Assembly: GCA_024703915.1 (NCBI GenBank)
Contig: CP087969.1
Span: 4,526,001-4,590,000 of the forward strand
DNA: 64,000 bases
DNA from: Massilia sp. H-1
Lineage (GTDB): Bacteria; Pseudomonadota; Gammaproteobacteria; Burkholderiales; Burkholderiaceae_D
Direction of reading: 5' to 3'
A program made the translations under genes and the position numbers. Below are positions 32,186-42,270 of this stretch, in pieces. The stretch's first letter is position 1. Every line of letters starts with the position of its first letter. The notes under the pieces were generated by a model. It was given only the letters and a program-made list of their open reading frames with translations, ran no database searches and had not been told where the DNA came from.

Positions 32186-33119
32186 ATGAGAATGAAACGC
32201 CTAAGCCAACTTACCCTGCTGACCCTGATTGCCGGGCTGCTCAGCGCCTGTAACGGCACCTTGCGCCAGGCGCCGGTGGAAGACCGCAAGCCCTCGCACG
32301 ACACCCGTCCCGAAAAACCCGCGGCCGAGGAACCGAAAGACGAACGCGGCTTCTACACCGTCAAGAAGGGCGACACGCTGCTGCGCATCGCGCTCGACTA
32401 CGGCCAGAATTACCACGACATCGTGGCCTGGAATAACCTGGCCAATCCGAACGACATCAAGGTCGACCAGGTGCTGCGCGTGGCGCCGCCCGACGATACC
32501 GGCGTCAAGACCATGCCGGTCGCGGTCGCGCCCGAGATCAAGCCGGTGCAGCCGCCCGTGCCGCGCAAGACCAGCCCGCGCGGCGACAAGAAACCGTACT
32601 CCGAAGCAGCGCTGGCCGACGCCCGCGGCGACGGCAACGGCAAGCCGGACGAGAAACCCGATCCGGTGCTTAGCCCCGTCCGGCCGTGGCCGCCGTGGCG
32701 CCATCGTCGAGCATTACCATGCAGCAGCACCGTGACCGCCACCGACGATGACAAGCTGACCTGGATGTGGCCGTCGGACGGCAAGATCGTCGCCACCTTC
32801 GACGAAGGAAAAAACAAGGGCATCGATATCGGCGGCAAGGCTTAGCCAGCAAGTCATGGCGGCCAGTTCCGGTAAAGTCATGTATGCGGGCAGTGGCATC
32901 CGCGGTTATGGTAATCTGGTGATAGTGAAGCATAACAATAGCCTGTTGTCGGCGTATGCACACAACCGCAGCATCAGCGTCAAGGAAGGCCAGACCGTGA
33001 ACAAGGGCCAGGTGATCGCCGAGATGGGAGATTCCGATTCCGACGCTGTCAAACTGCATTTCGAGATCCGCCAGCAGGGCAAGCCGGTGGATCCGTCGAG
33101 GTTCTTGCCCAGCCGTTAG
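32186..33119 (+). CDS. nlpD: NlpD-type lipoprotein, LysM plus M23 (LytM) domain
   Basis: Signal peptide with lipobox GLLSAC; LysM domain FYTVKKGDTLLRIALDYGQN to VDQVLRVAPP; a Pro/Lys-rich linker; M23 domain LTWMWPSDGKIVATFDEGKN, VMYAGSGIRGYGNLVIVKHN and VKLHFEIRQQGKPVDPSRFL. The H and D zinc ligands expected in active enzymes are largely missing (GKGIDI in place of HxxxD), as in E. coli NlpD, which activates amidase AmiC instead of cutting peptidoglycan. Breaks near 32668, 32725 and 32842. Confidence 0.92.
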
Positions 33120-33157
33120 AACGTGTACTGACCGCTAGCCGGTTATCGGGGTCACCC

Positions 33158-34166
33158 ATGACACACTCGCCGCACCAGCTCGATGACGACACCGCTTCGG
33201 AAGATTTTCCGGACGAGCCGCTGGACGACGCGGTGCTCGAGCCGGACGAGGGGGCGACGCCGAAGGCGCCCCCGAAGTGGCGGCCGTGCTGGAAAGCGTC
33301 GACGAACTCAAGAAAGTGCTCGCGGCCGAACTCTCGACCGACACCACCCAGCATTACCTGAACCAGATCGGCACCCGGGCGCTGCTCACCGCGCCCCAGG
33401 AAGTGCACTACGCCACCCTGGCCAAGGCGGGCGACTTCGACGCCCGTCAGACCATGATCGAACACAACCTGCGGCTGGTGGTGTCGATCGCCAAGCACTA
33501 CATCAACCGCGGCGTGGTCCTGCTCGACATGATCGAGGAGGGCAACATCGGCCTGATGCGCGCGATCGACAAGTTCGAGCCCGAGCGCGGCTTCCGCTTC
33601 TCCACCTACGCCACCTGGTGGATCCGCCAGAGCATCGAGCGCGCCATCATGAACCAGGCGCGCACGGTGCGCCTGCCGGTGCACATGGTGCGCGAACTGA
33701 ACCAGATCCTGCGCGCCAAGTACCACCTCGAAGCCCAACACCACGACGGCAAGGATGCCAGCGCCGAAGACATCGCCAGCCTGGTCGGGCGCCCGGTGGA
33801 GGAGGTGCAGGACATCCTGGCCCTGTCCGAGCACGCCACCTCGCTCGACGCCCCGCTCGACAACGATCCCCAGTCCTCGCTGATGGACATGCTGCCCGGC
33901 GACGCCGAAGACAGCCCCGACGCGCGCCCGAACACCACGAAATGACGCTGCTGGTGCGCGACTGGCTCACCCGCCTGCCGGACAAGCAGCGCATCGTCAT
34001 CATGCGCCGCTTCGGCCTCGACAACGACGACCCGGCCACCCTCGAAACCCTGGCCGAAGAAATGGGCGTCACGCGCGAACGGGTGCGCCAGATCCAGCAG
34101 GAAGCGCTGGTCAAACTCAAGCGCGCCATGGCCGCGCGCGGCGTGGTCCGGGACTCGCTGTTGTAA
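33158..34166 (+). CDS. rpoS: RNA polymerase sigma factor RpoS
   Basis: Sigma-70 family protein of about 336 residues, 38 bases after nlpD, the classical rpoS position. Region 1.2/2: DTTQHYLNQIGTRALLTAPQ, MIEHNLRLVVSIAKHYINRG, LLDMIEEGNIGLMRAIDKFE, RFSTYATWWIRQSIERAIMN. Region 4: LPDKQRIVIMRRFGLDNDDP and EEMGVTRERVRQIQQEALVK. The acidic N-terminal 50 residues are usual for RpoS. Breaks near 33272 (loss beside CCCCCG) and 33935. It directs the general stress and stationary-phase programme. Confidence 0.95.
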
Positions 34167-34250
34167 CAACCGGTATCTCCGCTTGAGAAAAGTTGCTTTT
34201 GACTCCATACTGCTGCCGGGCAATCTTTTTATTTACCAGGCGGGGCAGGG

Positions 34251-34604
34251 ATGAATCGAGCACGGCAGGCATTGCTGGTGTACCAGGTGACATGGACCGG
34301 GACCCTGCTGGGGCTGGTGCCCCTGTTGTCGAGCCGCCGCAACGACGTGCCCGGACTGCTGGACACGGCCGCCATTCCCGAGCTGATCCAGGCGCTGGGC
34401 GACGAAAAGCACTTTGTGACCGCCCACGTCCTGCTGACCCAGATCACCCGGCTGCCCTTCGAATCGGCTCCGACCTGGAACGGACTGGCCGTGACGATCG
34501 ACCCCGAAGGCGTGACGACCATCGACCGCGCCCAGCGCGCCGCGCTCAAGCAGCGCTGGCAGCGCTGGTTCATCGCCAGCCCGCGTCCGGCCAAGTTGCC
34601 CTAA
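34251..34604 (+). CDS. hypothetical protein, 117 aa
   Basis: An intact gene with CAGGGATG context. It begins MNRARQALLVYQVTWTGTLL, a weakly hydrophobic N-terminus, then AIPELIQALGDEKHFVTAHV (HEAT-repeat-like helix wording) and TIDRAQRAALKQRWQRWFIA. I do not recognise the family; a HEAT-like or exported protein is possible. It stands alone between rpoS and rlmD. Confidence 0.65.
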   Translation: MNRARQALLVYQVTWTGTLLGLVPLLSSRRNDVPGLLDTAAIPELIQALGDEKHFVTAHVLLTQITRLPFESAPTWNGLAVTIDPEGVTTIDRAQRAALKQRWQRWFIASPRPAKLP

Positions 34605-34741
34605 GCGCAACAGCTTGCCGGGCCCGTAACCGTGGCGCCGGGACCCTTTCACTGATATCATTCGCGCGGACCAACACGCCTCGCGTCGCCCTCCCATCCC
34701 CCTATTTATCCTTTTTGCACGCCGATCGCGTGTTTTTCGCC

Positions 34742-36080
34742 ATGCAAGACAACATCATCGACATCAAATCCCTCGACATGGACGCGCGGCGTCGGCCACC
34801 TCGCCAATGAAGATGGCAGCCCCGGCAAAGTCATCTTTGTCGAAGGCGCCTTGCCCGGCGAGCGCGTCAGCTTCCTGACGTTCAAGAAAAGAAGAACTGG
34901 GAAGCGGCGCGCATGACCGCCTTGCACCGTTCCTCGTCGATGCGGGTCGACCCCAAGTGCCAGCATTTCGACTATTGCGGCGGCTGCTCGATGCAGCACC
35001 TCGAGCCCTCGGCCCAGGTGGCGATGAAGCAGCGCGTGCTCGAAGATAATCTGTGGCACATCAGCAAGGTCAAGGCCGAGAACGTGATGCGCCCGATGTA
35101 CGGCCCGACCTGGGGCTACCGCTACCGCGCCCGCCTGTCGGTGCGCCACGTGGCCAAGAAGGGCACGGTGCTGGTCGGCTTCCACGAAAAGCGCTCGGCC
35201 TTTGTTGCCGACATTACCGACTGCAAGATCCTGCCGCCGCACGTGGCCGCCATGCTGGTGCCGCTGCGCGGGCTGATCGGCGCGCTGTCGATCTTCGACC
35301 AGGTGCCGCAGATCGAAGTGGCGATCGGCGAGGAAGTCACGGCGCTGGTGCTGCGCATCATGGCGCCGTTGAGCCCGGCCGACGAAGTGCTGGTCAAGGC
35401 CTTCGCCGACCAGTGGGACGTGCAGTTCTGGCTCCAGACCAAGGGTCCGGAAACGGCCGCGCCTTACTACCCGCTGGACAAGGAACTGTATTACACGCTG
35501 CCCGAATTCGGCGTGAAGATGCCGTTCAAGCCGGTCGACTTCACCCAGGTCAACCACCACATCAACCGGGTGCTGGTGGCCAAGGCCCTGGCCCTGCTGG
35601 ACGTGCAGGCGGACGACCGCGTGGCCGACCTGTTCTGCGGCCTGGGCAACTTCACGCTGCCGCTCGCGACCCAGGGCAGGGAAGTGGTCGGCATTGAAGG
35701 CAGCACCGCGCTGACCGAGCGCGCGCTGTCGAACGCCAGGGCCAACGGCCTGTCGGCCAAGACGACCTTCTCGACCCGCAACCTGTTCGAGGTCACGGCC
35801 GAGGACCTGGTCGCGCTCGGCAAGTTCGACCGCATGCTGATCGACCCGCCGCGCGACGGCGCCCACGCGCTGGCCCAGGCCCTGGCCGGCCTGCGCGCGA
35901 GCCATCCCGAGATGCTGCCCAAGCGTATCGTGTATGTCTCGTGCAGCCCGTCCACGCTGGCGCGCGACAGCCAGCATCCTCACCCACGAGGCCGGCTACG
36001 TGCTGAAAAAGGCGGGCGTGGTCAACATGTTCCCGCATACCTCGCACGTCGAATCGATGGCCGTGTTTGATTTGATTTAA
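34742..36080 (+). CDS. rlmD: 23S rRNA (uracil-1939-C5)-methyltransferase RlmD
   Basis: It begins MQDNIIDIKSLDMDARG (TRAM domain). The iron-sulfur cysteines lie in PKCQHFDYCGGCSMQHL and, further on, TDCKILPP. Methyltransferase motifs: VADLFCGLGNFTLPLATQGR, MLIDPPRDGAHALAQA and the catalytic cysteine in IVYVSCSPSTLARD. About 445 residues. Breaks near 34787, 34890 and 35975. The 3' end is notable: the last codons (SHVESMAVFDLI) are echoed after the fic gene at 37396-37437 (SHLVSMAVFDLAD), as if foreign DNA entered here and rebuilt the gene end. Confidence 0.93.
36053..36074 (+). repeat. left direct repeat flanking the fic insertion
   Basis: ATCGATGGCCGTGTTTGATT (36053-36072) matches ATCGATGGCCGTGTTCGATC at 37407-37426 at 18 of 20 positions. 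The pair brackets the fic gene and falls in the last codons of rlmD. Confidence 0.7.
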
Positions 36081-36144
36081 ATCAGTTGAATCAGTGACGT
36101 TGGAGGGCAAGCGCGTCGATGGTGGAGTCGTGAGCGGGTAGTCA

Positions 36145-36219
36145 TGTCGCCAAAATGGTCGAAATGCGACACGTTTACGTGACATGTCGTTGGTGACGAC
36201 ATAAGATGGTGACGTGTCG
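36145..36219. promoter_or_regulatory. cluster of TGTCG half-sites upstream of fic
   Basis: TGTCG or its complement CGACA occurs at 36145, 36167, 36185, 36197 and 36215. The middle pair forms a perfect inverted repeat, ATGTCGT (36184-36190), TGGTG, ACGACAT (36196-36202). The cluster lies within 100 bases of the fic start and looks like a repressor operator array. No regulator gene is adjacent. Confidence 0.45.
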
Positions 36220-36240
36220 TCAAAACTGGAAAATATCGCC

Positions 36241-37349
36241 ATGACCTGGTTGCCGGAACAGCCCTTCAACGACCTGCCGACCTTACCTCCTGCCGTGGAC
36301 CTGGAAAGCCGCGCGGTGTTGAAGGCATGCATCCCGGCACGGGCTGCATTGGCGGCCATGAATCAGGCCGCAGCCCTGATGCCTAATCCGGCCATGCTGG
36401 TGAACACGCTGCCCATGCTGGAAGCGCGACAGTTCGGAAATCGAGAACATTGTCACAACGGCCGACCGCTTGTTTCAGTTTGCTTAAGCAGCGCCGAGCA
36501 GCAGGCCGACCCCGCCACCAAGGAGGCGCTGCGCTACCGGGGAGCCTTGTACTGGGGGGCTGCCTCGCTGACCCAACGTCCGCTGTCCACGGCCACGGCA
36601 GTAGAGGTGTGCTTAAACAAATTAAGGGAGTGGACTTGGACGTGCGGCGCACACCGGGCACGCAACTGGTCAACGAACGCACGGGCAAAGTGGTCTACAC
36701 CCCGCCACAGGGCGAAGCCCGGCTGCGCGAGTTGCTGGGTAACTGGGAAATCTTCCTGCACAACGCCCGCGACATCGACCCGCTGGTACGCATGGCGGCG
36801 GCGCACTACCAGTTCGAAGCCATCCACCCTTTCGTCGATGGCAATGGCCGTACTGGCCGGGTGCTGAACCTGTTGTTCCTGTTGCAGGAAAGCCTGCTCG
36901 ACCTGCCCATCCTTTACCTCAGTCGCGCCATCTTGCGTCACAAGGCAGATTACTATCGGCTGTTGCGCGAAGTGACCGAAAGCGGCGCATGGGAGCCATG
37001 GGTATTGTTCATGCTGCAGGGCGTCGAGGAAACCGCCAAGTGGACGACAGCCAAGATTCTGGCCATCCGCGCGCTGGCCGACCACACAGCCCGGCATGTG
37101 CGTGAGCGCTTGCCCAAGCTCTACAGCCGTGAACTGGTGGACGTGATTTTTGAGCAGCCCTACTGCCGCATCGCCAACTTGGTAGAGCGCGACATCGCCC
37201 AGCGGCAGGCTGCGTCGCGCTACTTGCATGCGCTGACCGAACTGGGGGTGCTGGAGGAAAAGACATTGGGCAAGGAAAAGCTGTTCGTCCACCCGCGCCT
37301 GCTGAGGCTGTTGGGTAACGAGGCACATGAATACCAACGATACGAATAG
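36241..37349 (+). CDS. Fic-domain protein (class II, N-terminal inhibitory helix)
   Basis: About 370 residues. It begins MTWLPEQPFNDLPTLPP. Across a break near 36433 the N-terminal region reads SSEIENI, matching the (S/T)xxxE(G/N) inhibitory motif that blocks ATP binding. The catalytic motif is AIHPFVDGNGRTGRVLNLLF (HPFx[D/E]GNGRxxR); a C-terminal winged helix (LVERDIAQRQAASRYLHAL, LGVLEEKTLGKEKLFVHPRL) follows. Fic proteins usually transfer AMP to Tyr, Ser or Thr of targets. Breaks also at 36486 (CTTAAG) and 36612. It is an orphan gene inserted at the rlmD 3' end; a GTG at 36214 is an alternative start. Confidence 0.88.
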
Positions 37350-37389
37350 AGCCAGCCGCGAAGCTTGCTTGCCGACAAGGGGAAGAACA

Positions 37390-37437
37390 ATGTGCTCGCA
37401 TCTCGTATCGATGGCCGTGTTCGATCTGGCGGACTGA
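37390..37437 (+). pseudogene. displaced 3' end of an rlmD gene
   Basis: In frame: M C SHLVSMAVFDLAD and TGA at 37435-37437. It corresponds to the last 13 or so residues of RlmD (NMFPHTSHVESMAVFDLI upstream) and has no start of its own. The right direct repeat (37407-37426) is inside it. This is probably the original gene end, displaced by the fic insertion. Confidence 0.65.
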
Positions 37438-37618
37438 GGCCGCGAATCATATTGATAGGATGGCTATTCGGCGGCATACTGGTGGGTAATTGCCCGGGAG
37501 AACGGGTTTACTGACCGTCAGAGGCCGCCTTGAATAGCAATCCTTATCTGTCCCCGCCATCGCATCGCTATCCTGTGATGGCCGCGCCTGTCGCCAGCGC
37601 ACCGAACGGGAGCGCGGC

Positions 37619-38090
37619 ATGAAGATCAAAGGACGCACGCTGTACCTGGCCGCGCTGATCCTGCTGATCGGACTGGCCGTGCACGAGGCGGCGTTTGCCC
37701 AGCAAACGGTGAGCCCCGAAACGCCGCAGCTGAACACGCCCGCGCTCGACCAGTTCTACAAAGACCATCCGGACCTGCGTCCCGCTGCCCGGCCCATGCC
37801 ATGCGGCGCAGCGCAGCGCCGCGCCGCGCGAGGCGGGCAAGCCCTGCGCCGGACCGGCCTACCCGCGCGAGGCGCGGCGGCTGGGGCAAAAGGGCGCGGT
37901 CGAACTCAAATTCATGGTCGACAGCGACGGCGCCGTCACCAGGGCGGAGGTGGAGAAGTCGTCCGGCCATCCGCTGCTCGACGAAGCGGGACTGGCCGCG
38001 ATCCGCCTGTGCAAATTCGACCCCGCGATCAAGGATGGCCGCGTGATCGAGAGCTGGCACAGCGCCACCTACAAATGGGCGCTCGACTGA
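37619..38090 (+). CDS. exported TonB C-terminal-domain protein
   Basis: About 157 residues. ATG 37619 follows CGGGAGCG. The N-terminal signal or anchor is YLAALILLIGLAVHEAAFA. Read across breaks near 37788 and 37850, the C-terminus is AYPREARRLGQKGAVELKFM, VDSDGAVTRAEVEKSSGHPL and LDEAGLAAIRLCKFDPAIKD: a TonB C-terminal domain (PxxAxxxxxxGxVxxxFxVxxxGxVxxxxVxxSSG). It may serve envelope energy transfer or only share the fold. The 269 bases before it hold the displaced rlmD end and nothing else I can name. Confidence 0.82.
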
Positions 38091-38093
38091 GGC

Positions 38094-38548
38094 ATGGCCA
38101 TCGCTGACAGCCAAGCGCGGCCCCTGGCCTTCATCCGCGAACACGGCGTGGTGCTGGTCGCGGCCGCCGGACCGGCGCCGCGCCTGACCGACGCCATCGT
38201 CGGCGCGCCCGTCAAGGGCAGCTGGTGGGCGCACCCGCAAGGCAAGCACATCTTTGCAATCCTGGAGGCGGTCAAGGCCTCGCCCGACATCCTCGTTTGC
38301 CGCATGATCCAGGGAAAAATCACGCTCGTGCACCGCCGCCTGTGGCCGCAACTGGTCCGGCTGGCGGCGCGCTTCACGCCGGAACAGCTGGCGCAGATCA
38401 CGGAGCGGCACACCGCTTCCGGCCGCCACGTCAGCACGGCCGTGCCCTACCCGCAGTGGGTGCTTAGGCCGAGGTGCTGGCGGACGCGCCGCATGGGCCG
38501 ATGAGCGGGCCGCGCTGGCGATGTTTTCGCTACGCAGGTGCCGCATGA
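38094..38548 (+). CDS. conserved hypothetical protein, about 150 aa
   Basis: Starts MAIADSQARPLAFIREHGVV three bases after the TonB-like gene. LTDAIVGAPVKGSWWAHPQG then KHIFAILEAVKASPDILVC and GKITLVHRRLWPQLVRLAAR are well-formed coding sequence that I associate with proteins annotated as AlkZ-related or hypothetical; no catalytic motif is evident. One break near 38463 (GTGCTTAGGCC where GTGCCGGCC is likely) changes frame, after which it ends with CFRYAGAA and a TGA that overlaps the next ATG. Confidence 0.6.
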
Positions 38549-39542
38549 GGATCGGCGTTGCCATCGTCGGCACCACGGCGCTGATCTGGGCGATCGCGGC
38601 AGGCGCGCTGGCGCTGGTGGTGCAGCCGATGGTGGCGCCGGTGGCGTCGACGCCGCCGCCGGTCGATCCCGCGCGGCTCGAACAGCATGTGCGCAAGCTC
38701 GCCGTCGCGCTCTATCCGCGCAGCTTCGACCAGTTCGCCCACCTCGACGCGGCGGCGCGCTACATCGCCGCCGGGCTCACCGCGTCCGGCGGCCGGGTCG
38801 AGATCCAGGAAGTCAAGGTCGGGCAAGCCAGCTACCACAACATCATTGCGCGCTTCGGTCCCGCGCAGGGGCCGCTGATGGTGATCGGCGCCCACTACGA
38901 CAGCGCTGCGGCGACGCCAGTGCCGCCGCCGTCACGCCGGACACCCACACGCCCGGCGCCGACGACAACGCCAGCGGCGTGGCTTAGGCCTGATCGAACT
39001 GGCGCACCTGCTGGGCCGCGATCCGCCGGCGCGTTCGGTCGAACTGGTGGCCTATACGCTGGAAGAGCCGCCCCATTTTCGCACCGAACACATGGGCAGC
39101 GCCTGGCACGCGCTCGCTCAAGGCGGCGGGGCGCGAGGTGCAGCTGATGCTGTCGCTGGAAATGATCGGCTACTTCAGCGACCTGCCGGACAGCCAGTCC
39201 TATCCGGTGCCTGCCATGGCGGGCCTGTATCCGAGCGCGGCAATTTTATCGCCCTGGTCGGCAAGTTCGGCGACTTCGGCATGATGCGGCGCGCCAAGGC
39301 CATCATGGCTGGCGCCACGGCGCTGCCGGTCGAATCGCTCAATGCGCCGCCAGCCGTGCAGGGCGTCGATTATTCCGATCACCGCAATTACTGGCGCCAC
39401 GGTTATCCGGCGCTGATGGTGACCGACACGTCCTTCATGCGCAATCCGCATTACCACAAGGCGGGCGACACGCCTGACACGCTCGACTACGCGCGCCGCA
39501 AAAGTGGTTCAATCCGTGTATGCGCTGACCCGTCAATTCTGA
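38545..39542 (+). CDS. M28-family metallopeptidase, membrane-anchored
   Basis: About 330 residues with an N-terminal signal anchor (IVGTTALIWAIAAGALALVV). Zinc-site landmarks: LMVIGAHYDS, GADDNASGVA, the catalytic glutamates in YTLEEPPHFRTEHMGS, DYSDHRNYWRHGYPALMVTD and the last histidine in NPHYHKAGDTPDTLDY. It hydrolyses peptides, probably on the periplasmic side. Breaks near 38921, 38984, 39115, 39228 and 39502 (lost A in an A-run); the end then reads VVQSVYALTRQF. Start overlaps the preceding stop. Confidence 0.88.
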
Positions 39543-39568
39543 CGCCGACCGAACCGGGAGAACGTTCT

Positions 39569-40132
39569 ATGAGTTATCCATTGCAATGCAGTTGCGGCAC
39601 CGTGCAAGGCCTGGTCGCCCACCCTGAAAAAGCGGTGCGCGTCGTTTGCTACTGCAACGACTGCCAGGCTTTCGCCCGTTTCCTCGGCAAGGCCGACACC
39701 GTGCTCGATTCCATGGGCGGCACCGACGTGGTCGCCATCACGCCCGAGCATCTCAGCTTCACGGCAGGGCAGGAGATGCTGGCCTGCATGTCGCTGTCCG
39801 AACAAGGCTTGCTGCGCTGGTATGCGCGCTGCTGCAATACGGCGCTGGGCAATATCAACCGCAATCCCAAGGTCGCCCACGTGGGGCTGGTCCACACTTG
39901 CCTCGGTTCGCCGCAGGCGATCGCCGCTGCCTTCGGGCCGGTGCGCATGCGTAACGCCAGCGCCAATGCGCGCGGCACGCCGGACCCGATTCCGTTCGGC
40001 ACCATCAAGACGCTTCCGCGCTACGCCTTGCAGCTGCTGCGCGCGCGGCTCGACGGCAGCTACAGGCGCAATCCGTTTTTCAAGGACGAGCGGGGTACGC
40101 CGCTGGCCGAACCGATCGTCCCCTCCGCGTGA
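39569..40132 (+). CDS. DUF6151 / GFA-like zinc-binding protein
   Basis: An intact 187-residue protein. Cysteine pairs typical of glutathione-dependent formaldehyde-activating enzyme (GFA)-like folds: PLQCSCGTVQG, VVCYCNDCQAFARFLG and YARCCNTALGN. Proteins of this type are grouped as DUF6151; substrate unknown. CGGGAGAACG precedes the ATG. Confidence 0.8.
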   Translation: MSYPLQCSCGTVQGLVAHPEKAVRVVCYCNDCQAFARFLGKADTVLDSMGGTDVVAITPEHLSFTAGQEMLACMSLSEQGLLRWYARCCNTALGNINRNPKVAHVGLVHTCLGSPQAIAAAFGPVRMRNASANARGTPDPIPFGTIKTLPRYALQLLRARLDGSYRRNPFFKDERGTPLAEPIVPSA

Positions 40133-40145
40133 AGGAGGGCCATCC

Positions 40146-40810
40146 ATGCTGAAACCTGCTTCGAGCCTGCTGCTTGCCGCCGTCTGCACCGGTCTTGCGG
40201 GCTGCGGCGCGGGACCGCGCCGATTCGCCGCCGCCGGAGTTCGGTGCCATCGAGCGCGCCTGGTTCGGCTGCCCGTCCATGGAGGGCGTGTACGCCTGGC
40301 CGCCGGTGGCTTGGCGTTTTCGCCAACGGCAAGATCCCCAGCAACCGGCGCGCCTGGGAGGATGGCAAGCCGGTCCCCGTGCACGGCAAGGAAATGCAGA
40401 TCTGGGTCAAGGCCAAGGGCGGCAGCGCCTTGTGGTTCCGCGCCCGCACGGTCAACCGCGCCCTGCCGCCCAATACGCCCTTGTCGGGCGGATGGAGCTT
40501 CAATGAATACCATCGCGGCCAGTGGAAGTGCAAGGGTTCCATGATCGAAATGGATGCCGAGGAGATCGGCGCCCAGTCCAACTATGGCGGCACGGGCGCG
40601 CGCCGCAGCTTCAAGCTGGCGCGCATGAAAGACGGGGCGCTGGCGGTCGGCATCTCCACCGTCGCCTACGGCGGCAAGGAGTCGCTGTACTCGTACGACG
40701 GCGTGAGCGCGGGTACCTACAATGCCCCGGACCGCCACTTCTGGGCCTGGTCCAAGCTGGCCCGGACCGGGCCGGGCGACACGGAGCCGGGCAGCGCAGC
40801 CGCCCCATGA
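40146..40810 (+). CDS. putative lipoprotein, about 220 aa
   Basis: GAAGGAGGG precedes ATG 40146. The N-terminus SSLLLAAVCTGLAGC is a lipobox. After two breaks (near 40217 and 40310) the protein reads SPPPEFGAIERAWFGCPSME, GVYAWPPVAG, then FANGKIPSNRRAWEDGKPVP and FARMKDGALAV-like wording, ending in a Pro/Gly tail. I do not recognise the family. It follows the DUF6151 gene by 13 bases and is probably co-transcribed. Confidence 0.7.
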
Positions 40811-40856
40811 AAAAGTAAGCCATCAGGCCTAGCTTTCTTGTTGGGGCGCGCTACGC

Positions 40857-41536
40857 TCAGTCGCGCGAACCGCCCAGGCCGAGCAGGCTCAGCAGGTGCG
40901 AGAAGATCACGTAGACGTCGATGTACAGTGCCAGCGTCGCGCGAATGTAGTTGGTTTCGCCGCCGTTGACGATTTTTTGCACGTCGTACAGGATGTAGGC
41001 CGAGAAAATGCCGATCGCGATGACCGAGATGACGATCGCGAAGACCGGCAGTTGCAGGAAGAAATTGGCCAGCGATGCCAGGATCAGCACGATCACGCTT
41101 AGCCGACAGCCATTTGCCCATGACCGAGAAGTCGCTTCGATACGGTGGCAATACTTGCCATTACCGCAAGAACGGCGCCAGTGCCGCCGAAGGCCATCAT
41201 GATCAGTTGCGGTCCGTTGCTGAAACCGAGGGTGCGGGTCAGTTGCGGGGTCAGCCACAGGCCCATGAAGAAGGTGAAACCGAGCAAGACGCCGACGCCT
41301 ACCGCCGAGTTCTTGGTCTTTTCGATCGCGTAGATGAAGCCCCAGGCCATGGCCAGGAACAGCACGAAGCCGAGCAGGCCGGTTGGGACCGGGACATGGA
41401 AGCCCACGCCGATGGCCGCGCCGAGCACGGTCGGGATCATCGACAGCGCGAGCAGCCAATAGGTATTGCGCAGCACGGCGTGGCGCGCGTCATAGGGCGC
41501 CGCTGGAACATATTGCTTCTCGAAACTGACTGACAT
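40857..41536 (-). CDS. Bax inhibitor-1 / YccA family membrane protein
   Basis: About 226 residues with seven hydrophobic helices. Family wording: VLRNTYWLLALSMIPTVLGA, LGFTFFMGLWLTPQL, FSAYILYDVQKIVNGGETNY and ATLALYIDVYVIFSHLLSLL. E. coli relatives (YccA) interact with the FtsH protease, whose regulators HflK/HflC are encoded in this window. One break near 41100 (GCTTAGC on the plus strand) matches the GCCGGC signature. Confidence 0.92.
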
Positions 41537-41687
41537 ACTGCCTCCTGGGGGTGAACACTTACTAAAGAATAGCATAGGGCGCAAAAAGGGTGCAAAATCG
41601 CCCTTGAAGCACTGCTTTTGCTTTAAGCGCCACTCTATCACTTCGGCGCCAGCCGGTGCAATATCCGTCAAATGGGGTGTTATATGG

Positions 41688-41693
41688 TAAAAT
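41688..41693 (+). promoter_or_regulatory. possible -10 element of ndk
   Basis: GGTAAAAT with TAAAAT at 41688-41693, 61 bases before the ndk start. The same GGTAAAAT wording occurs before hisZ. No clear -35 can be assigned. Confidence 0.25.
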
Positions 41694-41754
41694 CAAAGGT
41701 TGATTGAGTCTTACACTCGACATTAAACCTTTCTTTTTATTGGAGTTTTTACAA

Positions 41755-42179
41755 ATGGCAATCGAACGCACCCTGTCGATCATCAAACCAGACGCAGTTG
41801 CAAAAAACGTAATCGGCCAAATCTACAGCCGCTTCGAAGGCGCTGGCCTGAAGGTCGTCGCAGCCCGCATGACGCACCTGTCGCGCTGGAAGCCGAAGGC
41901 TTCTACGCAGTGCACGCTGCACGTCCGTTCTTCAAAGACCTGGTTGACTTCATGATCTCCGGTCCTGTCATGATCCAGGTTCTGGAAGGCGAAAACGCCG
42001 TCCTCAAGCACCGCGACCTGATGGGCGCAACCGATCCGAAGAAAGCAGAAAAAGGCACGATCCGCGCCGATTTCGCCGATTCGATCGACGCTAACGCAGT
42101 TCACGGCTCGGACGCCGCTGAAACCGCTGCTGTGGAAATCGCTTACTACTTCCCAGCACTGAACGTGTACTCGCGTTAA
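41755..42179 (+). CDS. ndk: nucleoside diphosphate kinase
   Basis: About 141 residues, the family length. It begins MAIERTLSIIKPDAVAKNVI; the phospho-histidine is in DANAVHGSDAAETAAVEIAY. It equilibrates nucleoside di- and triphosphates. A single break near 41884 (TCGCGCTGGAAG for TCGCGCGTGGAAG) shifts the frame. Followed by rlmN, as in related genomes. Confidence 0.96.
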
Positions 42180-42270
42180 TCAGCCACCGCTGATTGACCT
42201 GCAGCAGACCGCCTGTCCATGCTCCAAGAGCCCGGCAGGCGGGATTGACAGTAACAGATAGAAGATAATT

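Noticed and set aside
34706..35983. Long open frame antisense to rlmD (425 codons)
   Set aside because: A shadow of the GC-rich gene on the other strand; composition is His/Gln/Arg-rich and no family wording is visible.
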